Notes: generated by a model not told the origin, from the sequence alone. A DNA stretch of 64,000 nucleotides from Nectonema munidae (GCA_030549495.1 JAUIRK010000706.1:1-64000), one strand, 5' to 3'. Numbered from the stretch's first letter, positions 23,408 to 35,364 are shown. Numbers and translations: made by a program.

Positions 23408-23482
23408 CATCATAGGTGCTTCCTATCAGATGATTAGTTTTTTTTAATTTGGAAACTTCATCTTTTTTAGAAAAAGATGTGA
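23408..23482 (+). repeat. Dispersed repeat, copy 2
   Basis: Shares GACATCATAGGTGCTTCC, CAGATGA and GATGTGAATTTTCTA with 22425-22491. It stops where the LINE coding fragment begins, which suggests that the LINE fragment inserted into this repeat. Confidence 0.45.
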
Positions 23483-23813
23483 ATTTTCTATGAAAATGCT
23501 GAGAATGATGTTAAATGTAACAAGAAGAGATAGAATCAGGAATAAAGAAATAAGACGAAGAACAAAAGTAATGACGAGTGTGATAGATATAATCGAAAAG
23601 AACAAAATGAGATGGTATGGACACGTGCTGAGAAGGGAAAAAGATGAGAAAATAAGGAAAGCATACGATGAGCAGGTAAAAAGAAAAGATGAAGGCAAAA
23701 AATGAGATGGAGATGATTTGGAAGAAAGTATGAAAAAATTTGGTTTGAAAGAAAGCGATGCTACAGACAGAAAGCTTTGGAGAGAACGGATCAAAGCCAT
23801 CAACCCCCAATAA
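23483..23813 (+). pseudogene. LINE C: 5'-truncated LINE, C-terminal end of RT ORF
   Basis: Reads MLRMMLNVTRRDRIRNKEIR, then DIIEKNKMRWYGHVLRRE, KAYDEQVK and, after one in-frame stop at 23703-23705, MKKFGLKESDATDRKLWRER and IKAINPQ-stop. The IRR...I...MRWYGHV.R pattern followed by DA.DR..WR is the conserved C-terminus of many LINE reverse transcriptases. All pieces are in one frame. It is followed by a GATGAAGAAA-rich stretch (23818-23842) that may be the tail. A typical 5'-truncated dead insertion. Confidence 0.75.
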
Positions 23814-24154
23814 GTGGATAAGATGAAGAAAAAGAAGAAGTCTTGGTTTGGTTGGAACCAAGTAGCTAAATTTGAACTTGAATTTAAATTCTTTAAATTG
23901 GAATTCTCATTGAAAAGGACAAATTGCCTAGATGGTAGATGGAGATCAAATTTGAAAACGAATGGTTTATTCCTTTGAATGCAAAAGAGAAAATCTATAA
24001 GAGAGTTCAAATGAAGACAAATATATTGTATTCATATAATTGTCACTTTCATTTAATTATTATTATTTATTTTTATAATTATCCGATCGGGATACCTTTA
24101 TTCGGCTACGTAGCCAGCTATGGGGCACTTGGGATGGAGTCCCTTCATCTAAGT
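23814..24154. other. Unassigned DNA
   Basis: Tail-like GATGAAGAA repeats (23818-23842), then AT-rich sequence with no gene. Confidence 0.35.
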
Positions 24155-24335
24155 TACGGGTCCCGCGATCTAAGCAAAATTGTAACTTACAGATCAAAAA
24201 ATAAAATATGAAAACTATCTTATGGCAATATGTTTTTTTGCGAAAAAATAAATAAAATGGGAATATAGGAAAATCGTGGATACCATGGCCGTGACGATCA
24301 AAACATTCAATTTTGCTAAGATGGGGTCCTCTACC
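24155..24335. repeat. MITE-like element with inverted ends
   Basis: The left end GGGTCCCGCGATCTAAGCAA with AATTG is inverted at the right as CAATTTTGCTAAGATGGGGT with CC, giving about 24-bp imperfect terminal inverted repeats around roughly 130 bp of noncoding sequence. Size and structure fit a non-autonomous DNA transposon. Superfamily not assigned. Confidence 0.5.
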
Positions 24336-25039
24336 TGCAATAAGAAAGTAATATAGGGGCAATCCAGAGAAGGGCAGTTACTCCCCCTACCGCCTGTGGT
24401 AATGTCATTCCTTTTTTACAAGCAAGATTGACTTATATACTTCGTTGTATTTACCTTATATGCGTGCATAAATTTGTATAGAAATGACAAATGAATTTGC
24501 CAGAATTTACTCTAAAAATGAATTTATAATTTTTGCAATAAAATTTCCAATTTTTGCCCCCCCCCCCCCTCTCTTATTAGAAGTACAACATCATCATAGA
24601 CAATAAAAGTAGGTTACTATTAAAGTACATAGACCATGTTAAAATCATAAATGTGAACAAAGAAACAGAATCAGACACTCATATATAGGAGTTCATAAGC
24701 ACAAAGAGAAGAGTTATTATAAGCAATATTTGTTACTTTAACTATAGAAAAAATAGGTAGGTGAGCATAAATAGTAGTGCCCCATCAGTCCCCTCCAGAC
24801 AAAAATATATTGCCGCTGGGATATTACTACATATTTCATTCATCTTTATTTTATCATTTTTATTGTTAATTCATCTTTTGTGTAAATTTGCTTTTTTGAA
24901 ATGAATTCTTCGCACGTTAATAGGTACGTCATAAATTGGAAAAGTATTCCATTCAATTTTTGTTACATCTACTAAATTTTTTTCACATTTTCAATTTTCC
25001 ATACAAATAGATCTATAATTATAAACCCTACATGGTGAC
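24336..25039. other. Unassigned DNA with short C run
   Basis: No gene; a run of about 13 C residues at 24557-24569. Confidence 0.4.
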
Positions 25040-25172
25040 TGGTAAATTCCACCATGGTAAGTTGCATTACGTGGAATATTGGAATATTACCGCTTAGTTA
25101 GAAACAACTAAGCCTGAATGATAGGTTACACACACACAGATACACCACACACACACACACACACACACCACA

Positions 25173-25220
<48 letters not shown>

Positions 25221-25308
25221 TTCACCACGGTCTGTGTGTGTATAACCACCTACACGGTAATATTCCAATATTCGCCGTAATGAAACTTACCATGGTGGAA
25301 TTTACATA
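25040..25308. repeat. Inverted repeat flanking a CA microsatellite
   Basis: Arms of about 50 bp: GGTAAATTCCACCATGGTAA continuing to GGAATATTGGAATATTACC (about 25041-25092), and its near-perfect reverse complement at about 25256-25306. Between them lies a CA/CACACC microsatellite at 25128-25219. It resembles a MITE whose centre expanded into a microsatellite. The small frame rich in His and Thr here is an artefact of the repeat. Confidence 0.6.
25128..25219. repeat. (CA)n microsatellite
   Basis: About 90 bp of CA dinucleotides with a few interruptions (ACACC, ATACAC). Confidence 0.9.
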
Positions 25309-27031
25309 GAACCGGTCTATAACACGTGAGTTTTAACAAAACTATATAAGCTGCGTACGTTTACACACTTAAAATCGGAGCAGAAATGGTAATGTCTAGA
25401 GATGGTACATCTTCAATTATATTTTTAAAAATCAAAAAAATGTGGGCGTGTGGAAGTGATCTTGTTTGGAATTCTATTGTGTGGGCAGGGCATATCCGTT
25501 AACCTCTCTCAAAATACATTCCTTAAAAAATCATTTAACAAATTTAAATACTCCTCTCCTAATTTTTTGATTAAAACTGTTTAATTAAATAGTAAATCCG
25601 CTTTAATCTCGCTCCAGTTTGGAAAGATGTGGTCTACCCAATGGTTTTACGATAGACACGAGGAAGAAGGCAAAATTATACATTTGCCAATTCCTCTTGA
25701 ATTTCTTCTATCCGATTTGGCATCGTGTATTCCTTGCAAAATTTCTCCTCTGATTAAATCCTGATTACGTTTCAAAAAAATAATCTTTAAGTACTCAATT
25801 TTTGAATAATGGTCAACAATAAATTTGGGAAATAGAATGACTTTTATATAAAATTGTTTGCTTATTGAATATCATTGGTGTAATTTTTTTATTATTCCTT
25901 TTCATTTAATCTAAAATTTTGTATGGTCAAAATAATACCGCCACCAACGGGACTGAGAAGTAGCTGTTTAACGAGGGTTGTGGTAAATCGGGGGTAATCA
26001 AAAAGCAAATTTAAAATTTTTTGGAATGAGATAATACATCTTTTATAATTTCGAAAATCTTTAGATACATTTAAGAATAAAAATAAATATATAATAGATT
26101 TTAAGCTTTAACAAAGTTATCGAATAACTTTAAGTGCCATAACTCTCAGAAAAATATAGCAGAAAAATAAGTATGACAAGCTGAAAATAATTCGTTATAA
26201 AAATTAAGTTACAATTTGATAAAAAAAATAAAATTGAACTAAAAATAGTTAAAAATTTTACTAATTCATTATTTACCAACGTATCGTATACTTTATGAGT
26301 AGCATAAAATGATGAATCAAGCTTACTGTAAAAAAACAATATTCAAAATTAAAAATGAAAGGTTTTTATTTCAAAAGAAAGTAAATAAAAAATCATAAAT
26401 TGCTACAGATCGATTTCCTAATCAATACTTCAACACACGCCAATCATTACTTTCCATTACTTGACTTTATAATTTATAAATTTTTCTCTTCATTATTTTG
26501 AATTATAATAACTTCTATATGATACAAGCACTGACAAGTAAAAATGATATGGCAACAAATTGGGAGAACTTTGTTAGTGCATTGTTTTTCAAATTTTATT
26601 GGCGCTAACTGAAAATAAATGTTCAACAGTTCAAGAGAGGCAATTTAACTTTTAAAAGAAAGAGAAAAAATTGGTCTCAAAAATTTTATCGCGATAAGAT
26701 GGGTTGGTAGAAAGGCTTAATGTTGGTTCAGAGCCAAGAACTTGTGGTAGCGAAGTCAAATATCTAACCAAGCTTGCTTACAACATATACCGTTAACACG
26801 TGTAAAGGTGCCTTTGCCTTTACAATTGACTATCAATGAAAAAAGAATTCGATTATTGAGTAACATTTTTAAAAGCACATAAGGTTTATTTTGGAAAAGT
26901 AAAGAAAATTTATATAAAAAAAAGATTAATATGCAAAAATATATCATTTGATTTACACAAGTATTCCATAAAAGCATATCTATGTATTTAGATAGCCATC
27001 ATATAAAAAGAAGGTTTTACAAAACTAAGCA
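25309..27031. other. Unassigned AT-rich DNA downstream of dUTPase
   Basis: No gene seen on either strand. The part next to 27031 includes the 3' UTR of the dUTPase gene; no clear polyadenylation signal was chosen. Confidence 0.4.
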
Positions 27032-30000
27032 TCAATTCTTGCCTGTGGAGCCAAAACCTTTATCACCCCTCTGAGTTTCATTTAAGCTCTTAAAAGTAAT
27101 ATACATTTTAAAATATAGAAATTGCAAAGCTAAAAAGTAAGCACTTACATCACATTCTATCAAAGTGGGGTAAGAGATTTTTTCGCATATAAGTTGACCT
27201 ATTCTTTCGCCAGCTTTGACTTGATAGAAAATGAATTTGGAATTAATTTTACGAGTATCGTGTGTTACAATTTGGCTTATTACTTTTAAAGTCATCATCA
27301 GAGTTGTTAAAAAGCAATATACCAACATTTCCTCTATAATCTTTGTCAATAACACCAGCTCCAACATCGATTCCATTTTTAGATGCAATTCCTGATCGAG
27401 GAGCTAGAACAGATTAAAGGCAAACACGTTTCCAACTAGTTGATTAGAGTAGGCAAGTAGATTATGTAAAAGAAGAGAAAAGTAAACCTATTCTTCCATA
27501 GCATCCTTCAGGAACTTCAATCTGAATGTCTGTTTTAACAAGACATCTATTTCTCGCAGTAATCTCATAGTCGTAAGCACTATAAATGAAAACTATGTCA
27601 AACACAATAAGTCATCTTAATCGTTTAAATTATTAAATAATATTTGATTCAGTCAGGAAGTACTGTCGTAAAAATGAATAAAGATTATGGGCTTCAAAAA
27701 TTTTATATCTAATGTTAGAATCAGGTATGCTTATCGCTATTAAAATAATTTAAGTTAATTTTTTTGAACACTGAAAGTCTGTATAATAAATTTTAAAAAT
27801 TTTAAACACAAAAAAAGATTAATCCAACTAATATAATTAGTATTTCCAAAAGAACAAATATTTTTATAAGATAGACAAATTAAATGAACAATATAGATAA
27901 GAATATAACAATCTTATACAACGATTGTAATGGTTAGTTCGCTAAGAAAAATTTGTAGATTTTTATAAAGTTCAGCTTTTTTCTAATTTTATGTCTAAAT
28001 ATACATTAAATGTCCCGTCATAAACTTGTTAATTGGAGATAATGTTAATCACTTTTTTAGTCATTAATAGTTACAGATTCAAAAGAGTTGATGAAATGAA
28101 AATCCATCACTGATTTTATGTATTTAGAAAATCCTACAAGTCCATTAAAAATTGATTGGAACAGTGATCCCTAAACTTTTCTAGATCATTACCACATTTA
28201 AATTTTAAAGCGGTCAATTACCTCTTCGCCTCCAAATCAAGTTAATTAGGTTACTTCATATTATGTTTAAACTTTATGCACTTTATTTCCCAACAAAATT
28301 TTTTGTGTTCGCGTCGAGAATTAAGTCACTTTGTGTTTGAATATACGCATATTAATTATCACAATATAAAATGAGTCACTAAAAGACAGTAGTTGTGATG
28401 TTTTAGATTTTTTAGTACACTTCCTTACCACTTACCACAACAAAAATAGTCTGTATTCTCATAAAGATACTTATAGGAAAAATTTTTTATAAATTACATA
28501 GAGCTCGTTACCCTAATAATTTCTTAAATTACCTCCAGGAGTGAGTCACCTTTACTTTGGAAGCTTTTTTTTTATAATTTTCAAAATTTATTCTAAAAGA
28601 ATTTCTGTCCAATGAACACACTACCCTTAATACCTGACATTATACTTGCTGTCAGCTCCCAATCACACCATAACTGCGGATAACTGTACGGATTTTATCA
28701 AGTAAAATAACATTGTTTGTAATTCTGATTGCAACACTAGATTCAAGCTCAGTGGTTCTCTAATTGGAGTCCGCGGTCCCCTAGGAGATCACTTAGCACA
28801 TCCATGGGTACCGAGACAGGGCGACTCACAATATGGTTTTGCACAACATCTTGGACCCATATTGACGCATTTGCGATTTTTGCTAATAAGAAAAAATAAA
28901 AAATTTAGTCTTTGAATTGAGTTAAATTATTTTTACTTTTTTATTGCTTTTCAGGCCTGATTTTATAGATGTAAACGTTTATTTTTCTTAATGGCTTAAA
29001 ACGTAAATTATGAAAACTCATACTTAAAAAGGTCTTATGACATTTCATCACACGACAGTTCATCATATGCATGGGTTGTTTGTTGTAAAGGATTAAAAGT
29101 TTATTATACAATATTAATCCATATAGGAAGTATTAGAGCATATACTAATACTTTTTTACCTGGGTATGATGTAGGTAATCTTCTTAAATTTTTATGCCCC
29201 TTCTGTTCACCAACACTTCCTTGTTAGTTTATTTCTTTTTGAAAATAACTTTACATATATTTTCTTTCTCCTTTCTGTTTATTCTCTGTTGCCATCCAGA
29301 AAATTTCCTAAATGGTATTTGCAAGAACATCGCGTTTCAACGTTTAAACTTAATGCAAGGAATTACTGGTGTTACTCTACCGGCCAATAAGAAATATTTG
29401 TCGATCAAAGAGAAGATCAAATGCCTAAAAATGTTTTATATTTCGTTATTATTTTTCTTATTGTTTTTTGAGGTAAATAAAATGATGATACTCTCATTCT
29501 TGAAATTTCATGTTTAAATTTAATTGAATAAATGAAATAAAAGAGAAAGAGTTCATGTGTTTTTCATCATTTTTCATTACTGGAGTAAGGTTTTTTTTAT
29601 GGATCTACCGATTCCAAATATTACAAAGAACTTCAGTTTTGTCAAAGCATTTGACAAAACTAAATTAACATTTTGTTTATTAAAAAACAAATTAGATAAC
29701 ATTTTGTTTATTTAATATAAATTTTAGAGAAAAATATTGTGAGCAAGCATTTTCCATGCTACTTGCCATTGAAACCAAGTCCCGAAACAGATCGGAAGTG
29801 AGTAATGATGTGAGAGTTGCATTGGCCAAAAGAAAGCCAAACTTAGACAAACTAGTTTAAGCAGATGCATCCATTCAATCGGATTATTAACAAAAAATTT
29901 GAATAAAATTGTAAAAACATTACGAACTATATTAATCAAGGAAATCTGGATAAAAAACTAAAATATTAAATAAAATTAATATCTAGAATAAAAAACTTGA

Positions 30001-33000
30001 TTCTTTAAATTTTATTTAGCAAATATAAGGGCATTTTTTCTAACGTGAGTCTCTATTACCTTAATTTAACACTTTCAGTTACCAATAAGGATTAAAGTCT
30101 TAAGCTTAAAATTATAGAGAATACTTCCTTATGTAAGAACGTTTTCGAGTTCTAAAAAGGAAATTTCAAGATTACAAAATTACATTTGTATCGAGTGTTT
30201 AGCAAGAAAAAGGAGTGATGACTAAAACAGGTAAGATGTAATAATTTGTGGATAGCAGCGACAGGGTAACAGAAAGAAAACAATAAGCGTTTTATGTATG
30301 TGTGTTAATATCTGTGGTGTTGGAATAATGTATAGATATGCGTTGATATCTATAAAGAAAACAAATAATTGAGATGTGTGTGTTTTTGTGGGTGCAATAA
30401 AATTGTGGACAAAACAATAAAATTAAAGATGTACAAATGGAAGTCACTATGCAATGAGATGGTGATAAATTGGCGAAATTCAAATGTGTTCATTAATAAA
30501 GTTCTTGTTTTTTAAAGAAAAAATAGCTCATAAAACTCTAGATATCGGGTTTTATTTTTATTTAAAATACTTACATTTTATACAAATTCTACCCCGTTGT
30601 GTTCATATGTTCAATCATGATAATGAATCTAAGAAGATACTAAAAATCAATATCTAAGAAATTTCCCGTTCGATAATTTCCAGGTTGAAAATTGCCAGGC
30701 GAAAAATTGCCTGAAAAAAAAATTTCCATTAAATTGTCAGTGAGGAATATTGACAAATTCAAAGATTGATATCAAGGAATATAATGTTTAACATGATAAA
30801 AATGAAGACTCGTTTTACAATTCCTAGAATATACCAAAATAGTTATATCGATTAAAATAGAGAAAGAGTTTTTAAATTATGAAAGAAAAAATATGTATCT
30901 TTATAATATAACAAAAGAAATTACATAGTGCAAAAATAAAAGGTTTAATAACTCTGAAAACTTTGTCTAAAATGAATCGAGATTATAAGCAACAGATTAG
31001 AGAAATGTTAGTTTATTCTCTGAGTTATATAGCTCAACCTTTCTTTCTAGTTTGTCGTTGATAGTTATATACTTCCAGATTTTTATACGTATAGATTAGA
31101 TTGTGTAAGAATCACAAGTTAAGTTGTCTTTAATTGCAATATATATATTCTGGTATATTTTAGGAATTGTAAAGAGTCTTTATTTTCATTAGATTAAACA
31201 TTATAGTATCAATCTTTGAATTGTCAAAGGTAATATTTTTCACTGGCAATTTTCTGATTGGAAATTTTCATCTCGAGCAATTATCCAACGGGCAATTTTC
31301 CTATTACCAAAAAAATACATATTGAAACATTTACAAATAAAATGATTGAATATATGAACACTTTTGAAGATTTAGCGTTAAAATAAGAAAAGTAATATGG
31401 AAAGTCTACTCATAAGCTAGACAAATCTCTTAAATAATATAAAAAAGATATAGAATTGAGATAATTCAAAATTTAAAACTGAGTATCCCTTAACAAACAT
31501 ATGGCTTCGATCACTTATTGCCAACCTTTTTTCTATGCGATTTCAACATGATGCGCTCCCACTCGAAAATAAGACCAAATTCTTCATCTTTATACAAAGA
31601 TAAATATGGTGGTTCAAATCTATAAATGGGAATGTGTGTTTGTTCATCTAAATATGGATATTCACATTTCAATCATTTATTTCAATTCAAAGCAATGATT
31701 GATTGACAGAACTGCAACTTCTCTTGGATACGCGCACATCTCAATTATTCTATTCTATTGCGAGGAGCAAAATATTGTCATAACGCTTCTTCAGATAGAC
31801 TGAGTATGAAAATACCTGCGTTTTTTATTCCTATTATGCAGGATCACAACCTTAACCGTATTAATGCTGGGGAAAATTTGCCAGCTCAAGTACTGAGGCG
31901 AGGGTATTTTTGGCTGCCTTCCCTTCTGTTTTTCTTAAATTTTAAAGATTTTACATATATTTTAATGTGATATATATATATTTAGAATATGCCGAATCTA
32001 GTGGTTATGTTCATTTTTAATGTCAATGATACAAGTTAATTTATCTAGAGAATTTTTTGAATTTTACCTTATTTTTGGCTTAAAATTTAATGAATTATTA
32101 ATCCATTTGAGAAAAATACCATATTAAAAATATCTTAAAAACATGGTATTTAGCTAATTTTGTACAATAACTTTTTTAGTTTAGAGGAAGGAGGAGAGCT
32201 TTTACGCCCCCTCCCCAGCATTTATATATTTAAGACTTCGCTTGGAGATGTATATAGAACGAAGTAAGTCTGATGAATTTCAGGTCTCTCTGTAAATCAG
32301 TGTTGTGAAAATAATAAAATATCTAAGGTTTAACATCAGCATGGTCATTGCGTTTTTGCTCGGCATTGGCATCGGTAGAAAACATGAGATAGCTCAAAAT
32401 ATTTCTAAGATTAGAAATACTTAAAAAAAATTTCAAGGCTCAAAGGCGAAAATTTGTAACTGCATCAGCTACTTAAGCTTCTAGGACCATATTAATTTTT
32501 GAATTTAGTATAACATATTAGTTCCAATGTTCTATTGACATTGTTGTTCGATAAGAGCCCCAAAAAATTCAGCTCAATGACCAAAACTAAGTCCACTATT
32601 AGAAAAACTACAAATATTTGAGCTACTTTTACCATATAAATTAACAAACAACCAGGGAAGATAATAATAAAAATGTGCACAAACATTCATTATAAATAAA
32701 CTTATTATTGATATGAGAGAAGTTATTAATAGATTTGCAAACAAAAAAGAAGAGAATAGACATTGTGATCAAATGAAATCGATCACATGAATGTTTGTTC
32801 CTAATTAAAAATATGTTGTCAATAAAAAGAAAAAAATTTTACATGAACAATAATTTATTTAAATCTTTCATAAAATAAGTAAAAATGATATTTTTAATAC
32901 ATATTCAGTTATAAAGCAACGAAATTAATTTCAAATTCAATTAAAAATATCGATAGTGACAGTTCGAGGAAGAAAGAGTAATTATAGCTATTATAATTCA

Positions 33001-34059
33001 TTGGAACAGCTTATTTTCTTCGAGATAGGTGAATATTCGATTTATCGGATTTAAAGTTAAGCATCGATTATAGCATGTAAAATAGTGCCTTATATAATAT
33101 ATACATACGATAAAAATATACATTAAATAATGAACATAAAGTTTCTATTGAAAACATAGGTTATGTGGAGTGTTCTAAATTATTGCCATGTTTGTTAAAT
33201 AGAAATTATGCAAAATTATTTAGTTTATTTAATATAATTTCAATAAAATATCTCCAATTACTTATGTGGATTAGATTAGCTGATCAATTTCCGTGTGATA
33301 TAATGATTTTCGTTTGTTCCTATTATTTTTTGGTGGTTTTGATTTTCTTTTTTTGTTTAGAACCAATCCAGTCACGCATTCTTGATTTCTCAAACCTGTC
33401 CTACCCTTAAAATTTACTCAAATTCTCGCAATTCTCATTTCATGCTGCTCTTTACTTTCACATTAATATTTTTAATTTATTTAATTTTTTATTCAATTGT
33501 TCATCACTTTTAATCGCTTAACTTTGTAAAAATTGTATACTTAAATTATTATCCTCATTTTAACAAATTTGCAAGCTTATAATATTTAAGGATTTATTAT
33601 ATTATAGAACATATAAACATATTGTTGTGTTCTTCTTTCAAATAATAAATAAAATAAATAAAAAATATCTCCAATTAAAAATCTTTTGTTGTATAAAGTT
33701 GAATTTTATTATTATTGTTTAAAAAAATGAGAAATAATTTATATTTAATAGTTCATTAATGAAAGCAATAATGTTCATATATAATAATGAGAAATCCTCA
33801 AAATAATATAGTTGGAAAATCTACAATTAATTATAATTTTAACTAGACTAGAAAAAATATTAACTATCATGTTTTTTAAATTATGAAGAAAAATAAAAAA
33901 ATTTAGAAAATATGAGAATATATAATGTTTTTATACCAATGTTAGAAAGGATAAAATATACCTTTTTAAATCAAATCCTGCAGAATCGCTAGATCCTTTT
34001 ACAGGAGCATAAGCATTCGTTGTTAGTTTAGCAAATTTTAATGTTTCGATAAATGGCAT
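27032..34059 (-). CDS. DUT: Deoxyuridine triphosphatase (dUTPase), five exons, complete
   Basis: It hydrolyses dUTP to dUMP and pyrophosphate, keeping uracil out of DNA and supplying dUMP for dTTP synthesis. Exons in transcript order: 33962-34059, 27488-27579, 27284-27403, 27149-27219, 27032-27088. All junctions are GT-AG and keep one frame of 145 residues, the usual length of a trimeric dUTPase core. All five motifs are present: SAGFDLKSAYD (I), APRSGIA (II), [17 protein letters not shown] (III), [12 protein letters not shown] (IV) and [10 protein letters not shown] (V, the P-loop-like C-terminal arm). The start ATG at 34059 gives [20 protein letters not shown], the normal beginning of the fold, with no mitochondrial leader. 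Introns 2-4 are 84, 64 and 60 nt, whereas intron 1 is 6.4 kb and loaded with repeats. No damage is seen; the gene looks functional. Confidence 0.93.
28750..29045 (+). mobile_element. hAT element end, fragment
   Basis: Starts with CAGTGGTTCTCTAATTGGAG and a GTCCGCGGTCCCCTAGG box, the classic terminal sequence of many hAT elements. The following about 290 bp match 54570-54850 (shared TTTAGTCTTTGAATTGA, TTTTTTATTGCTTTT, GGCCTGATTTTATAGAT and TTTTTCTTAATG). That copy continues into a transposase relic, so this is the 5' end of the same family without the coding part. It lies in dUTPase intron 1. Confidence 0.6.
29300..29472 (+). CDS. Candidate exon of an unknown membrane protein
   Basis: A plus-strand open stretch with an acceptor-like GCCATCCAG before it and a donor GAG|GTAAAT after it, inside dUTPase intron 1. 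It reads [18 protein letters not shown], then [19 protein letters not shown] and a hydrophobic segment [14 protein letters not shown] that could span a membrane. Codons such as CGC, GCG, CCG and GCC are unusual for chance sequence here. No partner exon was found and I do not recognise the protein. It could be chance, a gene nested in the intron, or repeat-derived coding. Confidence 0.25.
29473..30654. other. dUTPase intron 1, unassigned part
   Basis: AT-rich, no gene or clear repeat. Confidence 0.4.
30655..31325. repeat. Long inverted repeat element
   Basis: The arm at about 30655-30850 is the diverged reverse complement of about 31150-31325. Shared blocks include AATTGCC..., ACAATTCAAAGATTGATA, ATAATGTTTAA, AAGACTC, TTTACAATTCCTA and AATATACCA, in the same order. 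The spacer is about 300 bp of AT-rich DNA. This is a MITE or foldback structure with arms of 170-190 bp. The ends carry repeated AAATTGCC/GGCAATTT motifs. No coding capacity. Confidence 0.6.
31326..33961. other. dUTPase intron 1, unassigned part
   Basis: AT-rich intron sequence. 31740-31920 is less AT-rich and holds a 70-codon plus-strand frame (31758-31970) without a recognisable domain. Nothing else supportable. Confidence 0.4.
33962..34059 (-). CDS. DUT: dUTPase exon 1
   Basis: Encodes the first 32 residues plus two bases of a serine codon, ending at donor AAAAG|GTATAT. It carries the first half of motif I (SAGFDLK). The split Ser is completed by exon 2 (T|GCTTACGAC, 27579), giving LKSAYDYE. 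It lies 6.4 kb from the other exons and would be missed by a local search. Confidence 0.9.
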
Positions 34060-34927
34060 AATACCGGATGTATAATTTTTGAAAATTTTAAACAGAAAAT
34101 TTGCTTTGATAGAAGAATAAAAACTTAGAAAAAAATAATTTTTTAATTTTTTAATTTTTGGGTATTGCCATCTCTTACTCCTCTCCCACTAACATAATCT
34201 CTTCATCAGTAGCCTATCAAATAAATTTTATAAAGGTATTTTCGTACTATCTAGTTTTTTCACTTCTAATATTTAAGCTATCTTTCCAAAAAAAAATATG
34301 AATGCAATATATTTCAGCTACAGTTCTGTTTTAAACAGAATATTTACCTTCCAAAAGGTTCAGTATTAAGACTGATTATTTAATATAAATAATATATATA
34401 GCAGTATACATTTTAAATAAAATATTTTTTGAAGTAATTGTTGATTTTGAACTTGTCCCTTTAACATTAATTAATTATTTAGAACAAAAATTATTCAGTT
34501 CTCTTGAACAAAATATCATTTCTATTTATATCAATTCAAGACAGAAGAACAACTAAAACCGGTTCGGTTTAATTAATTTGAAAGATTAATTTGACCATAT
34601 CTTTTTAGAAATAATATAGTTCAAACTGAAGTTAAATTTTTTATAAAGTGTAAATTCTTTTTTATTCTTTAAAATCTTTCTTGATTGTGTTAAACTAGGC
34701 CTCATAAATATACTCTTTCAGATTTTAATGGCCGATGGGTTAAAAGTACCGCAAGGTTTTAACAAAATTTCTGCCTTTTTCACTCTCATCTTGAATACAC
34801 AAATTTTAAAATAAATCAAAACTATTAATCGAAATTTTGATGAAATGGTCGATAATTGTTTTAAGCAGAAATACCTACCAATAAATAATAAACATATTTT
34901 TAAACCTGTCACTAACATTACGCTAAG
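34060..34927. other. Upstream region of dUTPase
   Basis: Should contain the dUTPase promoter (minus strand, from 34060 upward). AT-rich throughout, so no specific core element can be chosen. Confidence 0.4.
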
Positions 34928-35114
34928 CCCCCCCCCCCCCAACTCAGATTCAGAGCCCCTCCCCCCCCCCCCCCCCCCAACTCAGATTCAGAGCCCCTCC
35001 TCCCCCCCCCAACTCAGGAGCCCCTCCCCCCCCCCCCCCAACTCAGATTCAGAGCCCCTCCCCCCCCCCCCCCCCCAACTCAGATTCAGAGCCCCCCCCC
35101 CCCTCCACCCAACC
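34928..35114. repeat. C-rich minisatellite
   Basis: Five or so units of AACTCAGATTCAGAGCCCCT separated by C runs of 9-18 nt. The proline-rich open frame through it is a by-product. A further C run of about 18 lies at 35305-35322. Confidence 0.85.
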
Positions 35115-35157
35115 TAATATATTTCGATATCAATAAAGGGTTCAAAAAATGGTTTAT

Positions 35158-35302
35158 TTTAAAACTATATATAAAAATTTGGTACTTATTTGTTATCTCC
35201 CTCCCACTTTAAAATTTTTTTTAGTAATTTACTAAAAAAATTTTTTGAATGGCGGGAGAGATAACCCATAAGTAGCAAAAAAATTTTGTAAAACTATTTA
35301 GC
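35158..35302. repeat. Palindromic element (hairpin, arms about 70 bp)
   Basis: The left arm, from TTGGTACTTATTTGTTATCT through the TTTTTTTTAGTAA stretch, is mirrored by TTTACTAAAAAAATTTTTT and GGCGGGAGAGATAACCCATA on the right. The two arms meet at about 35229/35230 with almost no loop. Probably a MITE-like or inverted-duplication structure, flanked by C runs on both sides. Confidence 0.6.
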
Positions 35303-35364
35303 GCCCCCCCCCCCCCCCCCCCATTTTTACAGCCCTCCCAATTTAAAAGTCCTAGCTATGGGCC

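Noticed and set aside
23444-24010. 188-codon minus-strand frame
   Set aside because: Hydrophobic shadow of the LINE C coding fragment and AT-rich flank.
25118-25309. His/Thr-rich open frame
   Set aside because: Translation of the CA microsatellite.
27032-27388. Single-exon 118-residue protein ending [10 protein letters not shown]
   Set aside because: It reads through two short introns and starts in the wrong frame; the spliced dUTPase explains every motif.
34845-35117. Proline-rich open frame
   Set aside because: Translation of the C-rich minisatellite.
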